This document shows positions 23,170 through 33,900 of a DNA stretch of 64,000 bases, one piece after another; positions within the stretch are counted from its first letter, which is position 1; each line of letters begins with the position of its first letter. The notes beneath the pieces were generated by a model that saw nothing but the letters and a program-made list of their open reading frames with translations, did no database searches and was not told the origin of the DNA. Origin of the DNA: Symbiodinium natans (taxonomy: Eukaryota > Sar > Dinophyceae > Suessiales > Symbiodiniaceae); contig CAJNDS010002461.1 in the NCBI GenBank assembly GCA_905221605.1, forward strand, positions 348,126-412,125, in the 5' to 3' direction. Both the position numbers and the translations under genes were made by a program.

Positions 23170-24009
23170 GTATGACTGAGGGCAAGGCGACGTCAAGCCT
23201 ATTTGGAGTCGCTTCTGCGGAGCCTCCAGTCGGGAGGGCAAGCGCCCAGAAGTTTTGGGCAGTGAAAGGCGCGGAGGAGTGCCTTTGACTGTGTCCAGCG
23301 ACCCTATCACCGCTATGGAGTGCGAAAGAAAACCCGAGCTTTTGTTATCTTAAGTATGCTTTTGGTGATTTTGGACGGTTTGTGTGCAGACGCTGCGTGG
23401 CAGCTTGAGCTCCAACCTGCAATTTGTGCCCAGGCCAGGGCGTGCAACTCACAAAGTGGGAGCCTCGCTTTTCAGACCCGCAGAACTCTTGGGGGCAGCA
23501 CAAGTTTGCTCCGCGGCCGGTTGTCAACGTATTGATTGGGAGGGTGTATTAGCTGTCATCTTGTGCGTGCTCCCAGAGTCCCAGACACATCTTTGAAAGG
23601 TGCGAGAGTCGGATTTAGAGCTGTGAAGCATGGTTTGCTCGACTTAGTTTGTGTTCGAATGCCATGCTTTGAGATGCTCACGCAGTAGGGGCCGGGAGCA
23701 GAACATAAATGAGGGGCTCGGCTGTATTTTGGCCATGCGACACGGTGATGAAGAGCTGTCAGTCTGTTGTACGCTGAGCTCAGCGCATCTGCACTAAGGC
23801 TGTGGCGTCAATGTGCCTCGGCAGCCTTGGCTAAGCCAGATGTTGCTGCAAGAGAGCGGGCCGCTGTGGGGCTGTGGACTGGCTGTTGTTTTTGATTCCT
23901 TTTTTGGTGCACATATTATACATATATTTATAGATACATATACATATGCTCACACCCCTCCATGATCTAGGTCGGAAAGCCGGCCCCATCAAGTTCAATT
24001 CTCAATCGA

Positions 24010-24300
24010 ATTCGAAATTTAGATTCAAAGGCCACGCCCTTAAGGGGTCTTCCTCTGAGCGATCCTCTGGCCTGATTCGTAATAAAGTCTAATTGACATC
24101 TAAATTCTAAGGCCACACTATAAGATATCCTCTTCGGGGCCTCGTTCGAATTTAGATTTGCCTAGATGGTTGTAACATGGTATAAAAAGTCTGCACCCCA
24201 TGAAATCCTCCTCTGGGGCATGCCTGTTCCTAACATTAGAACTTTCTATTCGGAAGTTAAAACCCAAGAAATCTTCATCTGGGCTTCCTTCGTTTAATTG
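24010..24300. repeat. degenerate ~75-nt periodic repeat
   Basis: The motif (A)AATCCTCCTCTGGGGC and variants recur near 24045, 24125, 24200 and 24268, each embedded in related AATTTAGATT or CTAAATTCTAAGG context. On the minus strand the unit reads as PEEDFMG, PDEDFLG or PEEDIL, so a decayed coding repeat on that strand is possible. Confidence 0.5.
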
Positions 24301-24693
24301 CCCCCCGCCCCCCCCACCAAGACCTCTGAACTTCAGTTCACCGGATTCCCAGGCAAGTTTAGAATGGAAAGAAAGCAAGATCCGCTGTAGTCTGGCCGGT
24401 TCGAATACTCGGCCCTCACCCGAGCCTGGCTCAAGTCCTGGTGGCTGCATTTTTTGAAGTTATCTCCCCAGTGATGCTATTTGAACTTGGCCTCCACGTG
24501 TGAAGCAAGTGCTTCTGGCATCGCAATGAGAGCCAAGACAAGGAGCAGGGGAAACTAGAAGCCGAGCCTGTATTGCTGGCTTCCCAGAATCCCAGAGTCC
24601 CAAGATTGGCACCTAATAACCTCTCACTACATTAGGACAAGCTACCCCTATGACATGAAACCACCCTAAATATGCTTCAAAAGCTTTCGAAAC

Positions 24694-24694
24694 T

Positions 24695-24725
<31 letters not shown>

Positions 24726-24732
24726 GGGGGGG
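24694..24732. repeat. homopolymer T11 then G28
   Basis: A poly-T run changes directly to a 28-base poly-G run (24705-24732). Exact length may be affected by sequencing. Confidence 0.9.
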
Positions 24733-25805
24733 AGGTCTTAGTAGCAGGAAGAGTTTGGGGTTTAGGGTTTCGGGTTAACGGAGGTACAGGTCCTAGATAC
24801 TAAATACAGCTACCTCCAGCACCCAGCATCCATGACATGCAGCCGCCTGCTCCCCAAATGTCCCTTAAACAAAGCTCCAAACACGTCTGCCTATGGTATT
24901 CTCGTTAGGCAAGGCTCTTACATGCAAAGGCCCCCTTTTTATAATCGTTGTGTAATCTTTGGTACGGCACCTGCTCACACGGCCTTTTTTTGAAATCAAG
25001 GATTGCATTTTTTCCATCCCCGTAATAGGATGTTGCAAAGATATTTTACAGCTCTGTGCACATTGGAAAAATGTTGTTGGGAGGCTTTTTTGTATGAACA
25101 CCATCCGTCATGTTCATGTCGCTAATTGGGAAAATCCCGGAAACTTGTGAAACGACGGTATTCTGGTTTCCCTCGGACTTTCAAAGGCAGATAAATGCCC
25201 AAGTCACCACTTCCCTGACCTTTCTCAGAAATGCCGGCTTTCTTCTCAAGCTCCTTTCAGGTTCCAAACAAATCTAGGCCTTTGGAGGAGCTCAAGACAC
25301 TACATCCTTGAATGCCCACCAAAACTCTACATACAGCTAGCCCGAGAGTCTTAGAGCACCGAATGGCAGATCAAGCGCCTCATAACTCCATTGAGAACAT
25401 CTAAATCGTAGAACAGCATGGCTAACTTTCAACATATAGACAATGGGCAAATCAACTGAAACTATCCAAAAGGCAGTATTGCCGCTCTCCAGACTGAAGT
25501 CTGTATATCCGCATATCTCCATATCTGGATATCTGGTGATGTGTGGAGACGTAGAATGACGTAGAATGACGTAGAATGACGTCGATATGCCTTCCAGGCA
25601 ACCGCAGCCAAGAGATGCGGGACCTGGATGAGTTGGATCAATCATCGCTCTTGGACTTGAAGGCAGGTGCACTTCTTCGTTCAGACACCTCTCAGACACT
25701 TCTCACAGACTGATCAGGACGCTGGGGGCTCCGGCCCGAACCGGTCGAGGACTTGTCGCTTGTGATGTCATGTGATGTTCAGAGTGGTTGTGAATTTGTC
25801 GCGGA

Positions 25806-27479
25806 TTGAGGAGCACGGGAGAGGCCGTCGAAGCAGACTGGGACGCAGACCCAGAGCAGGCTGACAACACGTCGGACTGCAGGGACGGCCTGGCGTCCAG
25901 CTGTGACCGGGACTTCCTGGAAGCTCCGGAAGCTCCGGAAGCTCCGGAAGCTCCGGTGAGTGTCTCTGAGTCCGAGAACTGGCCGGCTTCTCTTGCGGGC
26001 TTGCCTGACGATGATGTTGCCAGCAAGGATGCATTCGCCGAAGATGCTGGTGAGGAACCTGAGCCCGACGAGTCCGAAGTAGTCACAGGGGACCTCAGCC
26101 TCCACACGCTGCCAGAAGCAAACGTTACAAGGTCCGAGACGCTTGATAATCTGACCAAACGCGGGGGGAACACTCTCTCTAACTCTAACTCTTCCCTGTG
26201 TCTACCTGTTGAGAACATGACTGGATATGTCGTGACGGAAGACTCCCTGCAGCTACAGCACTTCTCCGTGAATGCGGCATGCGCCATCGGCTTCTATGGA
26301 GCTGCGACCGTCGCAGAGTGCGATGGACCAGGGAAGCCATACAGGCTGAGTGGATGCAGGCATCAGTCGGAGGAGTTGTGCCTAATGGCAAACACTACAG
26401 GCTATCTCGTCACGGAGTCGTCCCTACACCGGGCACACTTTGAGGTCTTGGCCGTTTGTCTTCCAGGCTGGAGAGGCCAGGCAATGGCACAGCCCTGTGA
26501 AGACCCGGGCCAACCATACCAGCTGAAGGGCTGTGAGAGGACCGAAAGTGATAGCCATGAAAGCCTCGCGGAGCCACAGTCAGAGCCACGGTCAACACCG
26601 TCAGCGTGGCCCTGTGGCTTTGGCCCCGATGACTCTTGGAACGCCGATCGTCTTGCGGTTTTTGTGGAGGATCTCACCGCCTTGGCCACAGACCTGGAAG
26701 GTCACCTGCACAAGGTGCAGAGGATGGCCAACCTCTCGGCCTTGCCTCCAACGGACGAGGCCACAGCCGCCAACGCGGCGCTTGCGCGGCTGCAGGCCGC
26801 TGGGAGATCGGGAAGCTCCTCTTTGCTTCACCTTGCGCGTCGCCTCGGCGCGCAGGCCGCACGCTTGGATCCCCGAAGCCCCGAGAGTGAGACCCTGCGT
26901 GCCTGGGAGGATGTGGCGGAGGAGGCCGAGGAGGCTTTGCGAGAGGCTTTGCGAGCCGATGGGGAGGTGGACCGAGACACGAACACGGCAGAGGCGATAG
27001 GGGCAGCGAGAGGCTGTAACCTTCGTGGCGTAGAGGCTGCAGGCAAACGCTTTGAGGAGACCATTCAGGGATTTCGGGGCCAGGTGCTTTCCAACATGCT
27101 TCCTCGCGAAGTCGACAATTTGCACAGGGTGGTGCACACTCTGGAAGTGCTGCGCAACTCACTTCTCCAGCACTTTGAAGAGCCGGCACAAGATCCATTA
27201 ATGCCATTGTCGGATTGTGAGCGGTATGTTTCGGGCGTCAGCCAGCTGGAATCGGACCTTGCCCATTACCGCAGCCTCTTGGAGCCGACGAAAGCTGCGA
27301 AAGCCCCGGCAAGTGCAAGGCCTGTGTCGCAGCCACTCAACGGGCAGCTGCCACCGCTGGAGCTGGCGCCCAACATGCCGAGACCGAGGGCAACAGCCAC
27401 AGGCCTTGTGTTAACTGTTACGTGTTGGGATGTGTTGCGGCAGGGTGCTCAAGTGTACGCCGCCGTCATCACTCAGTGA
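25806..27479 (+). CDS. large exon with duplicated Cys-rich GY(V/L)VTE domain and helical C-terminus
   Basis: A 557-codon open exon without an in-frame ATG near its 5' end, so it is probably entered by splicing (TTGAG|GAG acceptor). Counted from 25806, residues 38-50 are EAPEAPEAPEAP from a 9-nt tandem repeat, residues 60-130 are acidic with NxS/T sites, and residues 132-184 and 192-243 are two copies of one domain. Each copy has C-x(25-26)-C-x12-C-x11-C, with GYVVTEDSL or GYLVTESSL near the start and GKPYRLSGC or GQPYQLKGC at the end. Residues ~270-480 are Leu/Ala/Glu-rich and likely helical. The duplicated domain resembles extracellular Cys-rich repeats I remember from dinoflagellates and other algae, but I know no function. 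The last ~20 codons may be read-through of a donor. Reaction or partner unknown. Confidence 0.75.
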   Translation: MRSTGEAVEADWDADPEQADNTSDCRDGLASSCDRDFLEAPEAPEAPEAPVSVSESENWPASLAGLPDDDVASKDAFAEDAGEEPEPDESEVVTGDLSLHTLPEANVTRSETLDNLTKRGGNTLSNSNSSLCLPVENMTGYVVTEDSLQLQHFSVNAACAIGFYGAATVAECDGPGKPYRLSGCRHQSEELCLMANTTGYLVTESSLHRAHFEVLAVCLPGWRGQAMAQPCEDPGQPYQLKGCERTESDSHESLAEPQSEPRSTPSAWPCGFGPDDSWNADRLAVFVEDLTALATDLEGHLHKVQRMANLSALPPTDEATAANAALARLQAAGRSGSSSLLHLARRLGAQAARLDPRSPESETLRAWEDVAEEAEEALREALRADGEVDRDTNTAEAIGAARGCNLRGVEAAGKRFEETIQGFRGQVLSNMLPREVDNLHRVVHTLEVLRNSLLQHFEEPAQDPLMPLSDCERYVSGVSQLESDLAHYRSLLEPTKAAKAPASARPVSQPLNGQLPPLELAPNMPRPRATATGLVLTVTCWDVLRQGAQVYAAVITQ

Positions 27480-27557
27480 TCTATTCAAATGCTGCGGAAT
27501 TGTGAATTGTGAGATACGAAGGAGAATTCATCATAAGATTCTCGAAGAGAGACTGCG

Positions 27558-27700
27558 ATGTTTCGCACAGCACGCTTGCAGCTTCCCCTGTTCAAGGTGC
27601 TCCGGCTCTCGATGCAAGGCTGGGCTTCCCCGGCCTCCCCGGGCTTTTCCCAGCCAACTGCTCCCAAAGCCGAGGAAGTTGTAAATGAAGCAGGCAATTG
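27558..27700 (+). CDS. candidate first exon with mitochondrial-type leader
   Basis: ATG at 27558 opens MFRTARLQLPLFKVLRLSMQ, rich in Arg, Leu and Ser with no acidic residues, followed by a Pro/Ser/Ala segment and PKAEEVVNEAG. This fits an N-terminal mitochondrial presequence. Downstream, an exon-like frame at about 28322-28403 (HKDAVDSGSDMRPRLEGKLN) could belong to the same gene. The product is not recognisable. Evidence is composition only. Confidence 0.35.
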
Positions 27701-28403
27701 TACAATTGGGCTCTCGTGTTTCGTAGTGAAATGTATGATAATGTATGCTTTTGCCATCTTTCCCCCCCCCCCCCGACGCAGATGCTTGAATGCCGCTAAG
27801 TATCCCTTCGTTTCGCGGCTCGAGGTCCTTCCGATGACTGCAACATGGATGTTGTGAAGGGCTTCTGGCAGCGGACGCCTCGTTTGAGAGGTGCTCTCAC
27901 GCGCCAACATGTAGTCATGAGAAGTGCCTTTTCCTGTTTTCTTGCTAGTTCTGCAGCTCTGAAGTTCACCGAACATGTACTGTAGCTGATTGTGGTCGCA
28001 TACGCTGTCGATTGCTGGAAAAAATTTTGTGATACTACACGCCAGTCTGTCGCAGGCGATGCGCTGCTCCGAGCTAATCTTGCCGGAATGCGGAGGAAAG
28101 AGATGCAGTTTGAGCATGTTTGAGCTGAATGCACTGAAGTAGCCGGAGTGCACGTGTCAAGCTGTGATTGATGCAGCGTTGAACAACATACGCACCGGCA
28201 GCCGCAGCCGCGGCAGCAGCAACAACGACAGCAACAGCAGCAGCAACGAATGCGAAGAAGTAAACTAGCCACTTCAAGAAGAGACATCGAAAAAAAAACA
28301 AGCAAGCAGTAACACGCATCTTCACAAAGACGCGGTCGACTCGGGCTCGGACATGAGGCCGAGGCTGGAGGGCAAACTGAATCCAATTGCAGCGATTCCT
28401 TGA

Positions 28404-29140
28404 GAGCCCTTACTACTCATCGAGTTTGCAATTTCTTTGAAGTCTGGAAATTTTGTTTTCAGGTGACCCATGGCACCATGGCCCCGGTGGAGGCCACTAC
28501 TGGGCCGCATCTGAACGGAGGAACATGGGGGTTGTTTGAAAAAGAACGCCCTGCCGCTGCTAACTTTTGGCCCAACTCAGACCTTCGAAGGGGCTTGTCG
28601 GACCGGGACAAGGCGATCCGGGGATGTGGACTGTGGATCTTCTGTTTCGAATATCCGTGCTTATCCTTCGTCCTTCCGTTTTCATATAGGAGCAGGTGTT
28701 TGTGGGCATCTGGTGCATGCAAGGCTCACCTTATTGCCCTGCATCCCCCTCACAGTTCGACGGCATGTGACAGCCCGACAGCCCCTGGCATGGCAATTGA
28801 TGAGATGAAGTGAGAGCTCCTTTGCGTCATGGGTGGGGATGGCCCGGGCGCCCTGATAGACAACATTGCACTTCAGGCCTGGGTTCATGCGCTTCCCACG
28901 TCTTTGTCACGTCGATATCATACTCAGCAGTCTCGCTTGAGTGAGAGTCTGAGAGGACATTGATCGCAACTTGGCAACGGGGACATGGCGGCGATCTCTC
29001 TGTGACTACTCTCGCCGCTTCAAAGCCAAAGTGAAACTTAGCCTTGGGGAAGGCGCATGTCAGAAATGGTCTCCCAGCTGTCCCTTCCTACTCTGAGACG
29101 CATTGAGACGCATGTTGATTCCCCTTACACGATCCTTACA
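28404..29140. other. no supported gene
   Basis: Short open frames on both strands lack any domain signature. GCAGCAACAA-type repeats just upstream (28195-28255) give poly-Ala or poly-Ser/Asn frames only. Confidence 0.35.
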
Positions 29141-29147
29141 CGTGCAG

Positions 29148-30297
29148 GCCAGACCGCTAGCGCAACGACGGTGATCGTGTCGCAAGCTGCGCATGTCCAG
29201 GGCTGGGAGAGCAGCGACCCGATGACGACAGGCGCCATGGCGCCATCACTGATTGACTAGATGCAAAACATGTAGCAGAAATGGCTGCAGTGTCGGTGGT
29301 ACAAGTAGGTAGCCAGCAGGACCCCGTCTGCCGTAGATTCCTGAGACTTTCCGAAGATGTGGCAAGCGCCCAGCATCATCAACTTGCGCTCCTCGTGAAG
29401 TTAGCTTGGATTCCACCGTATACTTGTGCTCTGGTTGCCTTTTGTGAACCCGTAATCTCCTTGGCATACCTGATTCCGAATGAAATTTAGGCATGTGCTG
29501 TCTTTCAGCTTGTTTGTTTTCTCGTCCCGTGAGGTGGCACCGTTTGGGATTCGGCGCTGCTGTTGCTGCACTGCCTCTGGATGGAGGAGGGAAGAGTTGC
29601 TGGAGGTGCTGGAGGGGTTGAGAGAAGAGCGGAAGGAGAAGGCTCCAGCTTTGCTGGAGCTTTCTCTGTTGCAGGGGAGGCGGTGTTGGAGCTCGGCGCC
29701 GGGACAGGTTTGGTTGGGTTGGCAGCCCGGAAGCTCTTTGGGGCAAAGAAGCTTTTGCTCACCGACTTGCCGCCTCTCTGCCCCCTGCTTGAAGCGAACC
29801 TCCGGCTCAATGGCGAGGAAGTTGAGGGAAGCGTCCGGCCTTTACTCTGGCAGGAGGCAGGTGTGAGCTGGCTGTCGGAAGGCCACAGCTACAGCAGGGT
29901 TCTTATGTCGGACGTGTTGTACCACCAGCCGCAGTACGCTCCGCTGCACAATGCCCTGCGGGTCCTCGTCCGCTGTTATCGGGGAGCGCAGCCTTTGAAG
30001 GTATTCTGGGCACAGGAGGCGCACAACCCCAAGCTGTGCTCTCGTTTCAAGAAGGCTTTGACCAAGGAGGGTTGGGCCGTGGAACTCGTGACGTGCGTCG
30101 ACGACGGCATGGGGGCCGAAATCTTTGTCTGCAAGCTGGCTGCACCGACCTTTGTGAAGCGAGTGAGGCGAGTGCACAAAAGGAGCAAGAATATCCGCCT
30201 GTGGAGAAGGGGCAGGCGGCTGCGCAAGCTGCTTTTCCTGAGATTGCGCTTGCGCAAGAGACACTCATGCTGCACGCGCACACCAGCCCGGGGATGA
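29148..30297 (+). CDS. METTL21-type protein methyltransferase (Methyltransf_16 family)
   Basis: A seven-beta-strand, S-adenosylmethionine-dependent methyltransferase of the family that methylates lysines in chaperones and translation factors. Exon 29148-29201 encodes ATTVIVSQAAHVQ. A GC-AG intron (29202-29533) splits a Gly codon, and the next exon opens GTVWDSALLLLHCLW, the usual vWdsA segment. Then come an unusually long Gly/Glu-rich insert, the SAM-binding motif VLELGAGTGLVGLAARKLFG, TDLPPLCPLLEANLRLNG (acidic end of beta 2 plus the family's LxxNxxxN-like helix), SDVLYHQPQYAPLHNAL (the D-x-x-Y-type motif) and a C-terminal EIFVCKL strand. The last ~40 codons are Arg-rich (RRVHKRSKNIRLWRRGRR). 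They could be a basic tail or intron read-through before the stop at 30295. Upstream first exon(s) were not found. The substrate cannot be inferred. Confidence 0.85.
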
Positions 30298-30689
30298 CTG
30301 CGACTCATGGCCAACAGAGAGGACAGTGTGTGTGGGAGAATGAACTGCTGACGTGGGGCCTGTGAGCGTGAGCCTGCGCGATTGGGAGACAGAAAGCAGA
30401 TGAAAGCAGTGGCACTTCTGGCATTGTGACATAGGCTAGCTGCTACTAGCCATCTATGGGCCATGTCCGAGCATTGCCAGGCTTCAAATATGGCTACGGC
30501 ACGTATACTGGAGCTGTTGAAGGGTGCAGGCCAGCCCGAAGCAGCGCCATTGGTTCCACAGCTCGACTCGCCTCGTTCATTGCCCCATAGGTACACCAGA
30601 GACCAAGGACTTCGAGTTGTGCGCCCATTGCGTTCCTATCCATGTCTGAGCATCTCTCTGCATGTCTTTGCAAATCTGCAGGAGTCCGT

Positions 30690-31405
30690 GCTCGAGTATC
30701 GTGGACAGTGGCAGCCAAAGCCGAATGGAGCAGAAACAGGCTAAACGACGGCTTTGTCCACACTCTGCGCGCTGCACGCTGTGCTCTGCAGGACATGGTG
30801 TCGTTCCCCAGGCCTGCTTCACCGAGCCTGCAGTCGCCTTCGCTTCATTCGCTTCGCCTGGCGCTGCCCTCTGAGGACTGGGCCCTGGAGGTCGCATCGG
30901 AGAACGACCGATGCTTGGCCTCTTTCGGCCATGGCTCTCAGAGATCTCAGAGATTCTCGAAAGTCGTCGACCCGCTCTTGAGACTCTTGAGATACCGAGA
31001 GATGGAGGCTGGGCTGGTGGAGCCCAGCTGTGCCTGTCCAACGCCTTTCGCCAAGTCGACGAGCTCGAGGCGCAGGCGCAGGCGCCACCCTCCATGAAAG
31101 ACCATGTGAACTAGCGTGAACGGCCTTTCCTTCTCGTTCCCTTAATTTTCACGACCACAACTGTGGAAGAATGCTGGGTTCCTGTTTCCGAGGATCTGAT
31201 TGACAGCGGCGTCTGCACCAAGGACGACGCTGCAGTGCAATGCATCCGCACAATCGCACCTCGGCGCAAACCAGTCTCCGGGCAAAGTTCCGCCACACGT
31301 TCCGCCAAACGGCACGTTAAGCGGCTGCACTTCGCCTTTGAGGCCCGGGCCACCGAAGAGCGGGAAGCCCTGATGCGAAGGCGGGGCGGCCTGGGATTTT
31401 TGTTG
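30690..31405 (+). CDS. unidentified gene fragments
   Basis: Coding-like + frames include about 30780-30960 (LRLALPSEDWALEVASENDR), about 31035-31112 ending NAFRQVDELEAQAQAPPS plus MKDHVN and a stop, and 31163-31400 (EECWVPVSEDLIDSGVC then a Lys/Arg-rich helix, FEARATEEREALMRRRGG). Several look like genuine exons, but the join between them is not clear. I recognise no family. Confidence 0.35.
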
Positions 31406-31629
31406 AGTGAATGAGGGGGGGGGGGGGAAAGGAAGAAGCCTCTCTCTCCATTGGGAAAGAGCCGCTCGAAAGGCAGTGGTGCGATATTGACTTCCAGCAG
31501 GGGGAAGAAGCCAACAAGGACCCCAAGAAGGAGTAGCAAATCAAACGCAGTTAGAGCATAAAGAGGCTCAAACAAAAATAAGCACAAAAAAAGCAAGGCG
31601 TTTTTTTAACTTCAAAGAAAACTTCAGGC

Positions 31630-31733
31630 AGGCTCCGGCTCATTGCATTGCGCCAGGAGCTTCTGAAACACCTGGAAAAGGACTTCGCCACCCAGCTTGC
31701 CAACACGGCCCTAAGGCAGCAGGCCCAGGCCTC
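31630..31733 (+). CDS. candidate helical exon
   Basis: Frame reads RLIALRQELLKHLEKDFATQ followed by LANTALRQQAQASV, a continuous amphipathic helix ending near TTTACAG. It is isolated from other convincing exons, and the opposite strand is also open across it. Confidence 0.4.
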
Positions 31734-32421
31734 AGTTTACAGTTGGTCAGTGGATCACTGTGTATTGGATTGCCGTGTTTTTCAAGTTGTGCTTTTCTCA
31801 ATGCATCTGTGATTGGCCCCTCTGGGAAATGTTGGCTTCTTCTGAGTAGTTCAGTATGGTTCAGTAATGAAGCAATGAATTGTGCTGCTGGGGTGCAGCC
31901 ACCGTAGTGCTCTGTAGTGGGCGTGGTCGGCATTGCGGTATCAGGAGGATGCGGACTGCGAAGCTCGTTGGCGCCGGCCTGAGTTGCCATCAAGGACTTC
32001 TTGTTGCTTTTGTGGTCGGTTTGTAGAGTTTTGAAGATCAGGTACAACTTGAAGTTGTCTACCGGCGCCCTCGGAGGTAAAGCAAAAGACTGAGCTCCTC
32101 CGTCAGACCCGCTTGCGTTCAATCTGGATTTGCCGGAGCGAGTGAAGAATGACGCGGGTGCAAGGTGTATCTCAGTGCCGAAGCCAGCGGCGACGGCCGG
32201 GGGCTTCGAGAAAATTGCCCTCAACCCCACAACCCAGTCGTAAACACACTCTGCGCCAGCTGCAAGGCAAGAGCCCAGCAAGAGAATACGCAAGAACTCA
32301 AAAAAGTGCTCAAAGTCTGAGACATGCGCCATGACCATGAAGCCCCAAATATACGAATCCCTACGGAATGCCCAGGAGTCGAGCTGGCTGGCCATGATGA
32401 CGAGTCCGGGCAAGGGCCTCG
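31640..32421 (-). CDS. possible minus-strand gene, open frame of ~260 codons
   Basis: The minus strand stays open from the poly-G side to 31640, with a possible ATG at about 32396 (MASQLDSWAFRRDSYIWGFM) and a Leu/Phe-rich hydrophobic stretch (FEFLRILLLGSCLAAGAE). Composition is protein-like in the first ~100 codons and weaker later. It overlaps the + exon at 31630-31733, so at most one of the two is right in that part. No family recognised. Confidence 0.25.

Positions 32422-32457
<36 letters not shown>
32422..32457. repeat. poly-C tract, C36
   Basis: A pure C homopolymer on the + strand. Frames across it (poly-Pro or poly-Gly) are artefacts. Confidence 0.95.
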
Positions 32458-32460
<3 letters not shown>

Positions 32461-32599
32461 CCACGCACGCACTTAAAGTCGCTTACCAGATGTTGCTCCG
32501 CTGTGCTCGTATTCCCCAGGATCCAATAAATCGGCTACATGTAGCTAAGTTTTACCGAATGGAAGCGGAAAGAACTTGTAATAAGTAGCACAGGGTAGT

Positions 32600-32662
32600 T
32601 GTGTTTCTGTTTCTGTTTCTGTTTCTGTTCCTGTTCCTGTTCCTGTTCCTGTTTGTCTGTTT
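32600..32662. repeat. (TTTCTG)n / (TTCCTG)n hexamer repeat
   Basis: About four GTTTCT units change to GTTCCT units, then GTTTGTCT. No coding value. Confidence 0.85.
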
Positions 32663-33763
32663 GTGTGCCTAAAGGGTGCGACTCTGAAATATCTTCTAGC
32701 TTTCTTGAGGCTGGCGAAATTTCACGAGCGTTTAGGGGCCTTGGGCTCAAGGCTATTCAGTGCTTCAGGGCCTCAGGCGTTTTTAAGGGAGGTCCGCAAG
32801 AGAGATCTGGGTCCATAGGGGGTCCATGGGTTTCCTGAACGGGTCGAGGGAGGTCCTGCTAGGGAATCCCGAGGGCCCTACCGAGGGCCCTAAAGACACC
32901 TGAAGTGTGCTCCCGTTTCCTTGTGGGCTGGGCTTTGGAAGCGAGAAGTCAGTATCTGCAGATGAAGCTGGGAGCGCTGATCGAAGGGTGTACGCCTGCG
33001 TGAATAGACATGGCCACAAAAGTTTCCGGAAGAAGAGGTTAAAACACAATGAGATGCCGCACTCAAAATTGAGTCGCCCCATCTCGGCGCACATATTTCG
33101 GGCTGTCGCACTGCTAGAAGTTGCTAAATGTCTTCGGTCTTAGTTGATGTCCACGAACTTACCGTCCAGAGGCGTCAGCGCTGGCAGCTGGAGTCCGGTG
33201 AAGACTGCAGCACCTTGCCCAGATGAGTGGCGATGTTACATCGATGTTACCGTTGGGCCTAGAAAAATACCTCAGGCTGGCACCGGTTGCGGCTGCCTGG
33301 ACCTCGGCATGGAAGGCTTGCACGGCTCGATGCTGTTCGGCACAGGTCTGGTGGCACGACGCCCGGGCGGCGGCTGTTAAGCGTGGGTCTCTGTTTGAGC
33401 TCATGGCATCTCATGGCATATGAGCTAAAGAAGGTGCAAAAGCAGGACTGAGCGGAATCCCTGTGAGGCCGTGGTGCCTTTGGGCGACTAACTCTTTGCG
33501 AGCATGACGACGGCTCGGGAAGGCAACGCTGGCAAGCTTGGACCCCAGTGCTCGCGTGCAGCATGCCGAAAGTATGCCGAAGCAAGTCGAGCGCATGTGC
33601 TGCAGGTTCTGAGAGGTTCCTCTTCTCGATGTGTGGCCTCCTCGGTGAAAGGCTGAGGACTTCACCTTCACAAGTGAGCCACTCCGAGGTGCTGCGTGCT
33701 GCTGCAGGTTGCGGCGATCCCGGCCTTGGTGCGCATCTGAGACACAAGAAGCGAGAGAGAAGA

Positions 33764-33900
33764 AGAAGAAGAAGAAGAAGAAGAAGAAGAAGAAGAAGAA
33801 GAAGAAGAAGAAGAAGAAGAAGAAGAAGAAGAAGAAGAAGAAGAAGACGAAGAGGAAGAGGAAGAGGAAGAGGAAGAGGAAGAGGAAGAGGAAGAGGAGA
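33764..33900. repeat. (GAA)n then (GAGGAA)n tract
   Basis: About 29 GAA units followed by about seven GAGGAA units. All six frames stay open (poly-Lys, poly-Arg, poly-Glu, poly-Ser, poly-Leu and poly-Phe types), which explains the long open frames spanning it on both strands. Confidence 0.95.

Larger units (their letters stand above)
23170..25790. other. 2.6 kb without a supported gene
   Basis: Contains TATA/ATAT-rich DNA at about 23910-23950, the periodic repeat at 24.0-24.3 kb, a T/G homopolymer at 24.7 kb, GGGGTTTAGGGTTTCGGG at about 24756-24773, and GACGTAGAAT repeated three times at about 25549-25580. Short open frames exist on both strands but none has a recognisable feature. Confidence 0.5.

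Noticed and set aside
24179-24190. TATAAAAA as a TATA box
   Set aside because: Dinoflagellate core promoters do not generally use a canonical TATA box, and no gene starts nearby.
24390-24412. GGTTCGAATAC as a tRNA B box
   Set aside because: No matching A box or foldable cloverleaf at the right distance upstream.
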